A stretch of DNA of 64,000 nt. Origin: JAANXG01 sp034520625. Lineage in GTDB: Bacteria; Pseudomonadota; Gammaproteobacteria; Arenicellales; JAANXG01. The position numbers and the translations under genes are program-made. The stretch spans positions 310,001 through 374,000 of the forward strand of contig JAXHNI010000003.1 in NCBI GenBank assembly GCA_034520625.1, read 5' to 3'. Every line of letters begins with the position of its first letter. The stretch's first letter is position 1. This document shows, one piece after another, positions 1-8,797 of the stretch. The notes beneath the pieces were generated by a model, which had not been told where the DNA came from, did no database searches, and was given only the letters and a program-made list of their open reading frames with translations.

Positions 1-812
1 GCCATGCGATCGAATATGCGGGCCGGGCCATCAGCGACCTGTCCATCGAGGGACGGATGTCGCTGTGCAACATGACCATCGAGGCCGGGGCCCGGGCCGG
101 GATGGTGGCCTGCGACGACAAGACTGTGGATTACCTCAAGGGGCGGCCGTTTGCGCCCCGGGGCGAGATGTGGGACCGCGCCGTCGAGGCCTGGTCGGAC
201 CTGGTGAGCGATCCCGATGCGCGGTTCGACAGGGAGATCGATATCGACGCCGCGGCGCTGGAACCCCATGTAACCTGGGGAACGTCTCCGGAAATGACCG
301 CGCCCATCTCCGGCAGCGTCCCGGACCCGGACACCGTCGATGATCCGGCCCGTCGGGAAGGCTACCAGCGGGCGCTGGCGTACATGGACCTGAAGCCGGG
401 CACGCGGATCTCCGACATCAGGCTGAACAAGATTTTCATCGGTTCCTGCACGAACTCACGAATCGAGGATCTGCGCGCCGCGGCCGCGGTGCTGAAGGGC
501 CGGAAGATCTCTGGTGACCTCACGCTGGCGATGATCGTGCCGGGGTCCGGATTGGTGAAAAAGCAGGCCGAGGACGAGGGGCTTCACGAGGTCTTTCTGT
601 CGGCCGGGTTCGAATGGCGCGAGCCCGGCTGCTCCATGTGTCTGGCAATGAACGCCGACCGCCTGGAGCCCGGGGAGCGCTGCGCCGCAACCTCCAACCG
701 CAATTTCGAGGGCCGCCAGGGCCGCGGCGGCCGAACCCACCTGGTATCGCCGGAAACGGCGGCGGCATCGGCGGTGGCCGGCCGGCTGGTGGACGTCAGG
801 AGCCTGCAATGA
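1..812 (+). CDS. leuC: 3-isopropylmalate dehydratase large subunit, 3' part
   Basis: This is the C-terminal part of LeuC, which with LeuD isomerises 2-isopropylmalate to 3-isopropylmalate in leucine synthesis. The frame is open from base 3, so the gene begins before the window. Visible aconitase-family features are GSCTNSR (one Fe-S cysteine), the PGCSMC motif with the other two [4Fe-4S] cysteines, and the SNRNFEGRQG signature near the end. The stop TGA at 810-812 overlaps the leuD ATG at 809 (ATGA), so the two subunits are translationally coupled. Confidence 0.97.
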   Translation, partial: HAIEYAGRAISDLSIEGRMSLCNMTIEAGARAGMVACDDKTVDYLKGRPFAPRGEMWDRAVEAWSDLVSDPDARFDREIDIDAAALEPHVTWGTSPEMTAPISGSVPDPDTVDDPARREGYQRALAYMDLKPGTRISDIRLNKIFIGSCTNSRIEDLRAAAAVLKGRKISGDLTLAMIVPGSGLVKKQAEDEGLHEVFLSAGFEWREPGCSMCLAMNADRLEPGERCAATSNRNFEGRQGRGGRTHLVSPETAAASAVAGRLVDVRSLQ

Positions 813-1447
813 TCAAGCCTTTCGAAACCTTCACGGGCCTGGTGGTACCGCTGGACCGTGCCAACGTGGACACCGACCAGATCATCCCCAAGCAGTACCT
901 GAAGTCGATCAAGCGGACCGGCTTCGGGGTCAACCTGTTCGACGACCTGCGGTACCTGGACCCCGGCGAGCCCGGCCAGGACCACAGCCAGCGACGCTTG
1001 AACCCGGACTTCGTTCTGAACCAGCCGCGCTACCAGGGCGCGGAAATACTGCTGGCGGGCGAGAACTTCGGGTGTGGCTCCTCCCGGGAGCACGCGCCGT
1101 GGGCGCTGGGGGACTACGGCATCCGCGTGGTCATCGCACCGAGCTTCGCCGACATTTTCTACAGCAACTGCCTCAAAAACGGACTGCTGCCCGTCGTGCT
1201 GGACAAGGACGCAGTGACCGGCCTGTTCCGTGACTGCGAAGCCCGGACCGGCTACCGGCTGACGGTGAATCTGGGCCAGCAGACCGTGGCCACCGACGAC
1301 GGGCGCACTCACCGGTTCGAGATCGATCCGGAAAGCAAGCACCGGCTCCTGGAAGGACTGGACGATATCGGCCTGACCCTCGCCATGGCCGACAGAATCC
1401 GGGATTACGAGAAATCCGCCCGGCAGCGCGCGCCGTGGCTGTTCTGA
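809..1447 (+). CDS. leuD: 3-isopropylmalate dehydratase small subunit
   Basis: LeuD is the swivel subunit of isopropylmalate isomerase. The predicted protein is 212 aa, the usual length. It has the N-terminal motif NVDTDQIIPK and the substrate-loop signature GENFGCGSSREHAPWAL at about residues 84-100. An upstream extension of this frame inside leuC is open, but the ATG at 809 overlapping the leuC stop gives the standard start MIKPFETF. About 105 bases without an obvious terminator separate it from leuB, so one leuCDB transcript is likely. Confidence 0.97.
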   Translation: MIKPFETFTGLVVPLDRANVDTDQIIPKQYLKSIKRTGFGVNLFDDLRYLDPGEPGQDHSQRRLNPDFVLNQPRYQGAEILLAGENFGCGSSREHAPWALGDYGIRVVIAPSFADIFYSNCLKNGLLPVVLDKDAVTGLFRDCEARTGYRLTVNLGQQTVATDDGRTHRFEIDPESKHRLLEGLDDIGLTLAMADRIRDYEKSARQRAPWLF

Positions 1448-1553
1448 CGCCCGTCGGCGTACAGCGCGGCATCACCGGTCTCAACCCGGCGAACCGACCT
1501 CCGGAGCTGAGGCCCGTCGCGATGCCTGCACCAACGACAACCGCGGGAAAATC

Positions 1554-2627
1554 ATGACCAGACGCATTGTACTGCTTCCCGGCGACGGCATCGGCCCGGA
1601 GGTCGTGGCCGAGGCAGCCAAGATCATAGATGTCCTGAACGCACGATTCGATCTGGGTGCCGAAGTCCGGTATGCGCCGGTTGGCGGCAGCGCCTACGAT
1701 GAAACCGGGGAACCCCTGCCTGATCGAACCCTGGAGGCCTGCCGTGATGCGGATGCCGTTCTGCTGGGCGCCGTCGGGGGCGAGAAATGGGATAAAGTCG
1801 ATTACGACAAGCGTCCGGAGAAGGGCCTGCTGGCGCTGCGGTCGAAGCTGGGATTGTTCGCGAACCTGCGCCCGGCGATCACGTATCCCGCCCTCAGTGC
1901 CGCGTCGTCGCTGCACGCGGATCTGGTGGCGGGCCTGGACCTGATGATCGTGCGCGAGCTGACGGGCGGCATCTATTTCGGCGAGCCCAGGGGAATCCGG
2001 GAGGAAAACGGCGAACAGGTCGGGTTCAATACCCTGGTCTACAGCGAATCGGAGATCGAGCGCATTGCCCGCAACGCCTTCGAAGTTGCCGGCAAGCGGC
2101 AGCACCGCCTCTGTTCGGTGGACAAGGCCAATGTGCTGGAGAGCTCCCAGCTCTGGCGCCGGACCGTGGAGCGGGTCGCGAAGGACTATCCGGACTGCAC
2201 CCTGACCCATATGTACGTCGACAACGCCGCGATGCAGCTCGTGCGGGAACCGAAGCAATTCGATGTAATCGTCACGGGCAACATGTTCGGCGACATTCTC
2301 TCCGATGTCGCCGCGCAGCTGACCGGCTCCATCGGCATGCTGCCGTCCGCGTCGCTCGATGCGCGCGGCAAGGGATTGTATGAGCCGGTGCACGGCTCCG
2401 CCCCCGACATCGCCGGCTCCGGAAAGGCCAACCCCCTCGCCACGATCCTGTCCCTGGGCATGCTCCTGCGCCACTCGTTGAACGACGGCGGGCTGGCGGA
2501 CCGGGTGGATTCGGCGGTCTCCCGGGTCATCGATCAGGGGTGCCGGACCGCCGACATCCACCGGGGCGAGGGCACGCTGGTGGGCACCGCTGAGATGGGA
2601 GACGCTGTGGCTGCCGCCCTGTCCTGA
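1554..2627 (+). CDS. leuB: 3-isopropylmalate dehydrogenase
   Basis: LeuB catalyses NAD-dependent oxidative decarboxylation of 3-isopropylmalate to 2-ketoisocaproate. The 357-aa product has the family landmarks: LPGDGIGPEV at the N-terminus, the substrate-binding RSKLGLFANLRP and RELTGGIYFG segments, DNAAMQLV and GNMFGDILSD around the catalytic Lys/Asp region, and the NAD-binding EPVHGSAPDIAG motif. It follows leuCD in the same direction. leuA is far away (24380) with its own control region, so the leucine pathway is split between two loci. Confidence 0.97.
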   Translation: MTRRIVLLPGDGIGPEVVAEAAKIIDVLNARFDLGAEVRYAPVGGSAYDETGEPLPDRTLEACRDADAVLLGAVGGEKWDKVDYDKRPEKGLLALRSKLGLFANLRPAITYPALSAASSLHADLVAGLDLMIVRELTGGIYFGEPRGIREENGEQVGFNTLVYSESEIERIARNAFEVAGKRQHRLCSVDKANVLESSQLWRRTVERVAKDYPDCTLTHMYVDNAAMQLVREPKQFDVIVTGNMFGDILSDVAAQLTGSIGMLPSASLDARGKGLYEPVHGSAPDIAGSGKANPLATILSLGMLLRHSLNDGGLADRVDSAVSRVIDQGCRTADIHRGEGTLVGTAEMGDAVAAALS

Positions 2628-2644
2628 TAGAATATTATTCTGAT

Positions 2645-2784
2645 GGGCGCTTCTAAAAATGCACTATTTTCGCGATAGCGGCGTCAGCGCCGTGCTCGAA
2701 TCCTCATTTACTCCAAGTAAACTGCGGTTCTGCGCGCGGTGCTTCCTTGCTCTCACGAAAATATCGCTATTTTTAGAAGCGCCC
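2645..2784 (+). mobile_element. MITE copy 1 (140 bp, TSD TGAT)
   Basis: Non-coding element with long terminal inverted repeats. Both ends read inward GGGCGCTTCTAAAAAT, followed by further imperfect pairing (TATTTTCG). It is flanked by the direct repeat TGAT (2641-2644 and 2785-2788), consistent with a 4-bp target-site duplication. A second copy lies inverted at 21305-21461. No transposase is present, so it would be mobilised in trans. It fills most of the leuB-asd gap (2628-2948). Confidence 0.85.
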
Positions 2785-2790
2785 TGATTT

Positions 2791-2821
2791 GTGAAATTCA
2801 GCGTCTAATGCACTGAATTCA
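2791..2821. promoter_or_regulatory. Inverted repeat upstream of asd
   Basis: GTGAAATTCAG (2791-2801) and CTGAATTCAC (2812-2821) form an 11/10-bp inverted repeat with one bulged base and a 10-nt centre, just beyond the MITE. It could be an operator or an mRNA hairpin. No T-run follows, so it is not a clear terminator. The rest of the gap up to asd (2822-2948) holds no recognisable gene. Confidence 0.4.
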
Positions 2822-2948
2822 CGACACTATTTGGATAGTATCTCCAGTTTTCCGAGTGTCGCCCCCGGAGCGGCTTCAGCCAACCCGGCAAAACGGCCTT
2901 ACCGAAGACGACATGCACCGAACAACCTTATTCGATTGTTAGCCAAAG

Positions 2949-3971
2949 ATGCCAGATACATATGATGTAGCAGTCGTGGGAGTCACGGGCGCCGTGGGAG
3001 AGGCGATGATGGAAGTGCTGGCGCAGCGGCAATTTCCCGTCGGCACTCTGCACGCACTGGCCAGCGAGCGGTCCGCCGGCAAGTCGGTCATGCTGGGCAA
3101 CCGGCCGTGCCGGGTCGCCAACCTCGCGGATTTCGATTTCAGGAACGTGCAGATCGCCCTGTTCTCGGCGGGCGGATCGGTGTCGGCGGCTCATGCGCCC
3201 CGCGCCGTGGAAGCGGGCTGCGTCGTGATAGACAACACCTCTCAGTACCGCTACGACGATGACATCCCGCTGGTGGTGCCGGAAGTCAATCCGCACGCCA
3301 TCGCCGACTACACGAACCGCGGGATCATCGCCAACCCCAACTGCTCGACGATCCAGATGGTGGTGGCGCTCAAGCCCATCTATGATGCCGCGGGCATCGA
3401 GCGCATCAACGTCTGCACCTACCAGGCCGTCTCCGGAACCGGCAAGTCAGCGGTTGAGGAACTGGCGGACCAGAGTGCCCGCCTGCTGAACGGCAAGCCC
3501 ATCGAGCCCCGCGTCTACCCCAAGCAGATCGCCTTCAATGTGCTGCCCCACATAGACGTTTTCATGGATAACGGCTATACCAAGGAAGAGATGAAAATGG
3601 TCTGGGAAACCCGAAAAATCATCGAAGACCCGGCAATCCGGATCAACCCGACCACGGCCCGGGTGCCGGTGTTCTACGGGCATTCCGAAGCGGTGCACAT
3701 CGAGACCCGTGACAAGCTGAGCGCCGCCGATGCCCGGGAAATCCTGGCGGCTGCCCCGGGCGTGACGGTGCTGGACGACCGGTGCGACGGGGGATACCCC
3801 ACGGCGGCCACCGAAGGGGCGCACCACGACGCGGTTTTCGTGGGGCGGATCCGCGAAGACATCTCCTGCGAAAACGGCCTGGATCTGTGGGTCGTGGCGG
3901 ACAACGTCCGCAAGGGCGCGGCGTTGAACAGCGTTCAAATCGCCGAAAAGTTGATAAAAACGTATTTGTGA
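2949..3971 (+). CDS. asd: Aspartate-semialdehyde dehydrogenase
   Basis: Asd reduces aspartyl phosphate to aspartate semialdehyde, the branch point to lysine/diaminopimelate, threonine and methionine. The 340-aa protein starts with the NADP-binding VGVTGAVGEAM motif and carries the catalytic cysteine in NPNCST (Cys132). The substrate-binding segment QAVSGTGKSA and the GHSEAVH motif follow. The length matches the short form common in Pseudomonas-type bacteria rather than the longer E. coli enzyme. Its place between leuB and fimV is a conserved gammaproteobacterial order. Confidence 0.97.
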   Translation: MPDTYDVAVVGVTGAVGEAMMEVLAQRQFPVGTLHALASERSAGKSVMLGNRPCRVANLADFDFRNVQIALFSAGGSVSAAHAPRAVEAGCVVIDNTSQYRYDDDIPLVVPEVNPHAIADYTNRGIIANPNCSTIQMVVALKPIYDAAGIERINVCTYQAVSGTGKSAVEELADQSARLLNGKPIEPRVYPKQIAFNVLPHIDVFMDNGYTKEEMKMVWETRKIIEDPAIRINPTTARVPVFYGHSEAVHIETRDKLSAADAREILAAAPGVTVLDDRCDGGYPTAATEGAHHDAVFVGRIREDISCENGLDLWVVADNVRKGAALNSVQIAEKLIKTYL

Positions 3972-4061
3972 TCGATACTTACGAAAGTTTTGTAATATGG
4001 ATTCTAATCACCCTGGAACAACCCCAGGAATTATAAACGTTTTTTATAGAGACGATCTCCG

Positions 4062-7000
4062 ATGAACGCGATAAAAGCAACGATGAGCGTACGCTGGTTC
4101 AGGACGTTCGGTCTGATCGCGGGTTGGGCAGCGGTGCTGCTGCCGATTCAGGCCCATGCGTTGAGCCTCGGGGGGTTCCAGGTCGAGTCAGTCCTCGACG
4201 AGCCGCTCAGGGCGGAGATTCAGCTTGAATCCGTGGATGCAGACGCCCTGGAGACCCTGGAAGTGTCGCTCGGGTCGGCGGAGGACTTCCAGAGGGCGGA
4301 CGTGCCCCGCACGGAGTACCTTCAGCAGCTCCAGTTTACCGTTTCCGAGCGGGATGGCGGAAGCGCGGTAGTGGTGGTCACCACCGAGCAGCCGATCAAG
4401 GAGCCGTTCCTGCATTTTCTCGTCGCCGCGGAATGGAGCAATGGCAAGCTGGTGCGTGAATACACCGGATTGCTCGATCCGCCGTTGTACGCCGGCCAGT
4501 CTCCGGCAGCCGTCGAATCACCGGCCATCGAGACCGGGCAGACCGCGCCGGAGACCGCGGAACCGGCCAGTGCCGATACCACCGGCACGATGACATCGAG
4601 TCCGGCGTCGACGTCCAGCGGCCGGTCTGCGGAATACGGCCCGACCCGGGAAGGCGACACGTTGTGGGGAATCGCGTCCCGGCTCGACACCGGCCCGGTC
4701 CAGGCGAACGTCTTTCAGATCATGATCGCACTGCAACGGCAGAACCCGGACGCGTTCATCGATAATAATGTCAATCGCCTCAAGACCGGCGCAACCCTGC
4801 GCCTGAATGACATCGCGGCGGTGGCGGATATCTCCTCGGATCAGGCAAGCGCCTCCTACACGGCCCAGCTCGAGGAATGGGAGTCGTTCAAGACCCGGGT
4901 TGCGGGTGCAAGCGCGGAGGCGGGTGATACCGCCGCCAGTGTCCCCGCCCCGGAAGAAGCGGAGACCGCAGACGCTGAAACGGCGTCGGATCAGGCCGCA
5001 ACTGACATCGGTACTGCATCCGAAACGGCCGCCGCGCCGGAACAGCAGGAAGAAGACGTATTGAGAATCGTCCAGGCAACCGTGGACGATGCCGAGCAGT
5101 CGGAATCAGCCGCTGCCGGAGCCGGTGCGTCCCAGGAGGTTGCGGAGCTGCGGGCCCAGGTCGCGACCCTGCAGGAGACGCTCGAATCCCGCAATCTCGA
5201 GAACGAGGAATTGCGTGAGCGGGTTCGCTTGATGGAGAGCCAGCTGGAGAACGCGCAGCGGTTGATCGAGATCGAAAGCCAGGAGCTGGCGGCCGCACAG
5301 CAGCAGGCGGCCCAGGCCCAGCAGGAAGCCGAGCAGGCCGGGACCCAGCAGGAGCCCGCCGGGGCGGAGACAGAGCAGGCGGCGGCAGAACCGGTTCAGC
5401 CCATTGAGGAGGCCGGCCAGGAGTCCATGGACCCTGAGCCCGTGATGGAAGACGCCGGCGACGCCGCTCGGGAAACCGCCAGCGCTTCGGATCCCCAGGA
5501 GTCCCAGTCCGCGCAGCAGGCATCCGCCGCCGGTTCAGCGGGTGACAGCGCTCAGTCAGGCGACACGACGCGGGTTCGCGCGGATTCCGGCGGCTCGTCG
5601 CAGGGCGCCTGGTGGGCCCAGATGCCGGATATGCTGTTTTCCAGCTGGATGTGGATGGTGGGGGCCGGGATCGGTGTGCTGGTCCTGGTGCTGGGACTGC
5701 TCATGTTTCTGCGCCGCCGCCAGTCCATCGCCGAGTTCGAAGAAAGCATTCTGTCCGGCAGTGCGCTGGACAGCTATTCCGAGACGACCGACACCGCCGC
5801 GACATCGGCATCGGATACTTCATTCCTGAGTGATTTCGGGACCGCCGGCATGGGCACGATGCAGGCGGACGAAGTGGACCCACTCGCGGAGGCTGAGGTG
5901 TATCTCGCCTACGGCCGGGACGAGCAGGCCGAGGACGTCCTGAAGGAGGCCGCGCGGCGTGACCCCGACCGCGCCGAAGTGAAGCTCAAGCTGCTGGAAA
6001 TCTACAAGCAGCGCAGTGACGTGAAGTCGTTCGAGACCATTGCCGAGGAATTGTATCCGGCCGGGGACTCGGGGGATCGGGAGGTCTGGAACCAGGTCAC
6101 GGCCATGGGCCGCGAGCTGAGCCCGGGCAACCCCCTGTTCCAGGACAACGCAGCCGGAGCGACCGATGCCGACTTGGCGACGGCCGGTGACCCGGCCTCC
6201 GCCGCGGAGCTCTACCCGGCGGCCGGTGAAGAGGCCCCCGCGCCCGCGAGTTTCGACCGGGAGCGTCCCGCTCCGGCGTCCGCCGAAGCGCCGGGCGGCC
6301 CGGCCGATTCCGACCTGGGATTCGAGCTGGATGCCGACATGGCGCCCGAGAGCGAGACGCCGGTGCCGGCCACTGCCGAGCGCGACGAGTCCTTGCTGGA
6401 TTTCGGTGAGGAATTCCTCGAGCGCCCGTCGGGCAATGTGGACCCCGCGACCCAGCCGTTCCCGGCCCCGGACCAGCAGACCGATCTCGACCGGGAGCTG
6501 GAGCGCCTGGCAGGAGAACGGGAGGCCGCGACAACCCCGGCGCCCGGCGAATCGGCGGAAGAAGCGCCCTCCCAGGCGGCGGCGCCCGACTGGGAAAAGG
6601 CCGACAGCGATGACGGCGGAACTCTGGACTTTCCCGCCAGCGACACCTCAGAAATCGATTTCGATCTGGACCTGGACGACAACAGCATTGAGCAGCTGGG
6701 CGGGTCCGGCTCGGCGAGCGAGACCGATGTCCGGCAATCCCCGGAAGAAGACGATGCTGCGGCCCTGACCGCGGAGAGTGCCGGGGAAGGGTTGCTGGAA
6801 TTCGAATCGGAGAACATTCCACCCGAGGAAACCTGGGCGGGCCCGTCCAGCGACGCCACTCCAGTGAACGACGACGAGCTCGTCGCCTATTCGCCCGATG
6901 ACGACGTCCAGGCCGCCGGTGCGCCGCAGTACAATGAGGCGGAAACGAAGCTGGATCTGGCCCGTGCCTACCTCGACATGGGTGACAAGGTCGGCGCCCG

Positions 7001-7079
7001 CAGTATTATCGACGAAGTCATGCGGGAAGGTGATCCGGCGCAACGGGACCAGGCGGCGGAACTCGCTGCCCAGCTCTAG
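4062..7079 (+). CDS. fimV: FimV/HubP/TspA-family polar scaffold protein
   Basis: A 1005-aa envelope protein of the FimV family, which organises type IV pilus, chemotaxis or flagellar machinery at the cell pole. A signal peptide (cleavage near AHA, residue 33) leads into the conserved FimV N-domain beginning LSLGGFQV. A LysM peptidoglycan-binding domain follows (about 190-250), then an Ala/Glu-rich acidic linker with a coiled coil (about 355-430), a single transmembrane helix near 530-550 followed by LRRRQS, and a cytoplasmic acidic region with TPR-like helices. The conserved C-terminal FimV domain starts KLDLARAYLDMGD. The asd-fimV-truA order supports the call. The low-complexity middle varies widely in this family. 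Confidence 0.93.
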   Translation: MNAIKATMSVRWFRTFGLIAGWAAVLLPIQAHALSLGGFQVESVLDEPLRAEIQLESVDADALETLEVSLGSAEDFQRADVPRTEYLQQLQFTVSERDGGSAVVVVTTEQPIKEPFLHFLVAAEWSNGKLVREYTGLLDPPLYAGQSPAAVESPAIETGQTAPETAEPASADTTGTMTSSPASTSSGRSAEYGPTREGDTLWGIASRLDTGPVQANVFQIMIALQRQNPDAFIDNNVNRLKTGATLRLNDIAAVADISSDQASASYTAQLEEWESFKTRVAGASAEAGDTAASVPAPEEAETADAETASDQAATDIGTASETAAAPEQQEEDVLRIVQATVDDAEQSESAAAGAGASQEVAELRAQVATLQETLESRNLENEELRERVRLMESQLENAQRLIEIESQELAAAQQQAAQAQQEAEQAGTQQEPAGAETEQAAAEPVQPIEEAGQESMDPEPVMEDAGDAARETASASDPQESQSAQQASAAGSAGDSAQSGDTTRVRADSGGSSQGAWWAQMPDMLFSSWMWMVGAGIGVLVLVLGLLMFLRRRQSIAEFEESILSGSALDSYSETTDTAATSASDTSFLSDFGTAGMGTMQADEVDPLAEAEVYLAYGRDEQAEDVLKEAARRDPDRAEVKLKLLEIYKQRSDVKSFETIAEELYPAGDSGDREVWNQVTAMGRELSPGNPLFQDNAAGATDADLATAGDPASAAELYPAAGEEAPAPASFDRERPAPASAEAPGGPADSDLGFELDADMAPESETPVPATAERDESLLDFGEEFLERPSGNVDPATQPFPAPDQQTDLDRELERLAGEREAATTPAPGESAEEAPSQAAAPDWEKADSDDGGTLDFPASDTSEIDFDLDLDDNSIEQLGGSGSASETDVRQSPEEDDAAALTAESAGEGLLEFESENIPPEETWAGPSSDATPVNDDELVAYSPDDDVQAAGAPQYNEAETKLDLARAYLDMGDKVGARSIIDEVMREGDPAQRDQAAELAAQL

Positions 7080-7090
7080 CCCGCACATGT

Positions 7091-7178
7091 GTCATTGCGA
7101 GGAGCGGAACGACGAAGCAATCCAGAAAGCGAGGAATGGCAGGCATTCCGGTTTCCTTCGCTGCGCTCGCTGTGACGA
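7091..7178. repeat. Dispersed 'CATTGCGAG' palindromic repeat, copy 1
   Basis: Imperfect inverted repeat between fimV and truA. The left part reads GTCATTGCGAGGAGCGGAAC and runs on through GAAGCAATCC; the right part ends CTTCGCTGCGCTCGCTGTGA. Related copies lie at 28420-28584, 54030-54064 (half) and 61277-61419. Non-coding. Confidence 0.7.
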
Positions 7179-7242
7179 CGTGCGCCATTAGTCAGAGCTT
7201 CCCGAGCCCGGTTGTGCCCCGGCGTCCCGTGTAAACAGCGGC

Positions 7243-8022
7243 GTGCGAATAGCAGTTGGTGTTGAGTACAAGGGTACGGCGTTCAGCGGCTGGCAGTCCC
7301 AGACCGGCGTCCGGACGGTTCAGGACTGTGTCGAGCAGGCGCTGAGCCGCGTCGCCGATCACCCGGTGCGTGTCGTCACCGCCGGCCGTACCGATGCCGG
7401 TGTTCATGCCACGGGGCAGGTGGTGCATTTCGACACCGGCAGTGCCCGCCCCGGGTATTCCTGGCTGCGCGGTGCAAACTCCCATCTTCCCGCCGATGTG
7501 AGAATCCTGTGGACCCGTCCCGTCCCGGAGACTTTCCATGCCCGATTCCGCGCCGTCGAGCGCGCATACCGCTACGTTCTGTACAGTGACGTGAGCCGTC
7601 CCGCCATTCTGGGCGGGCTGTGCACCTGGGTGTACCCGGATCTCGACGTCCGGCCGATGCAGGAAGCCGCATCGTCGCTGCTGGGTCGACACGATTTCAG
7701 CGCGTTCAGGGCGGCGGGCTGCCAGGCGAAGTCTCCCTGGCGCACGATCAGGCGCGTGGCGCTGTCGCAATCGGGACCGTGGCTGTGGCTGGACATCGCG
7801 GCGGATGCGTTTCTGCAGCATATGGTGCGGAACATTGTCGGCGCCCTGATACCCGTGGGCCGGGGCGAGCGTCCGCCGGAATGGCCGGGACAGGTACTGG
7901 AAGGCGCCGATCGCACCCGTGCGGGGGTGACGGCGCCACCGGAGGGTTTGTACCTGACGGCAGTGCGCTATTCCGAGGAATTCGCATTGCCGGCCCCGGC
8001 GCCACCGGTCAGGTTTTGGTAG
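7243..8022 (+). CDS. truA: tRNA pseudouridine(38-40) synthase TruA
   Basis: TruA isomerises uridines 38-40 in the anticodon stem-loop of many tRNAs. The 259-aa product starts at a GTG (MRIAVGVEYKG); no ATG lies in frame before the conserved N-terminus. The catalytic aspartate is Asp51 in the signature GRTDAGVHATGQV. Other family motifs are FHARFRAVERAYRY and the late FLQHMVRNIVGAL. It precedes trpF as in Pseudomonas. Confidence 0.95.
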   Translation: MRIAVGVEYKGTAFSGWQSQTGVRTVQDCVEQALSRVADHPVRVVTAGRTDAGVHATGQVVHFDTGSARPGYSWLRGANSHLPADVRILWTRPVPETFHARFRAVERAYRYVLYSDVSRPAILGGLCTWVYPDLDVRPMQEAASSLLGRHDFSAFRAAGCQAKSPWRTIRRVALSQSGPWLWLDIAADAFLQHMVRNIVGALIPVGRGERPPEWPGQVLEGADRTRAGVTAPPEGLYLTAVRYSEEFALPAPAPPVRFW

Positions 8023-8128
8023 ACTATCCCGTTCGCTCGACAAGCCGGTGATTGTCCTCCTTCTGCCGCAGCGGCGCCGGCCGCTCGTGCATCTTCCGGT
8101 CCGTATGATTTTTGAAGACATCCAGCAG

Positions 8129-8797
8129 ATGCGTTTCGATTGCCTGAGAACACGCGTCAAGATCTGCGGGATCACCGATCCCGACGATGCGCATGCGGCC
8201 GTGGCCGCCGGCGCGGATGCCCTGGGGTTCGTGTTTCACAAGCCGAGCGCCCGCTACTTGGCGCCGGAGCACGCCGCGGGCATTATCCGCCGGCTGCCCG
8301 CTTTTGTGTCCGCCGTGGGGGTGGTGGTGGATCTTGAGCCCGCAGAACTGGACAATATCGCACGGACCAGCGGCGTCGGCTATTTTCAATTCCACGGCAG
8401 CGAGGATCCGCCGGCCTGCGAGGCGGCGGGCCTGCCGTTCCTCAAGGCGCTGCGGGTAAAACCGGACACCGATATTCATTCGGACGCGGTTCGGTTCTCC
8501 CGGGCCCGGGGCTTTCTTCTGGATGCTTTCGTCGAGGATATGCCGGGTGGAACTGGCAGTATGTTCGATTGGTCGCGAATACCGGCTTCCATGCCGGCGC
8601 CGGTGTTCCTGGCCGGCGGGCTGACCATGGACAACGTCTTTGATGCCGTCCGTACGGTGCGTCCGTACGGCGTGGACGTCAGCAGCGGCGTTGAGCGCTC
8701 ACCCGGTGAGAAGGATCGGGAACTGATCAGGACGTTCATGCAGTCGGTGCGGGATGCCGACAACCAGACACGACAGGCGAGGCTTGAAGATTCATGA
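8129..8797 (+). CDS. trpF: Phosphoribosylanthranilate isomerase
   Basis: TrpF converts N-(5-phosphoribosyl)anthranilate to CdRP in tryptophan synthesis, using a TIM barrel. The signature VKICGIT carries the catalytic cysteine (Cys13 from the chosen start). FLLDAF holds the general-acid aspartate, and the phosphate-binding GVDVSSGVE lies near the end. The frame is open to a GTG at 8048 and an ATG at 8105. I prefer the ATG at 8129 because it gives a normal N-terminus a few residues before VKICGIT (222 aa). The stop overlaps the trpB ATG (8794). Confidence 0.94.
   Translation: MRFDCLRTRVKICGITDPDDAHAAVAAGADALGFVFHKPSARYLAPEHAAGIIRRLPAFVSAVGVVVDLEPAELDNIARTSGVGYFQFHGSEDPPACEAAGLPFLKALRVKPDTDIHSDAVRFSRARGFLLDAFVEDMPGGTGSMFDWSRIPASMPAPVFLAGGLTMDNVFDAVRTVRPYGVDVSSGVERSPGEKDRELIRTFMQSVRDADNQTRQARLEDS

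Noticed and set aside
1173..2561. Long minus-strand open frame (462 aa) opposite leuD/leuB
   Set aside because: It is the antisense shadow of leuB in high-GC DNA; no recognisable protein, and the sense genes are certain. The same reasoning removes the large opposite-strand frames over typA (32615-34471), the dehydrogenase (35512-37332) and ffh (61522-62913).
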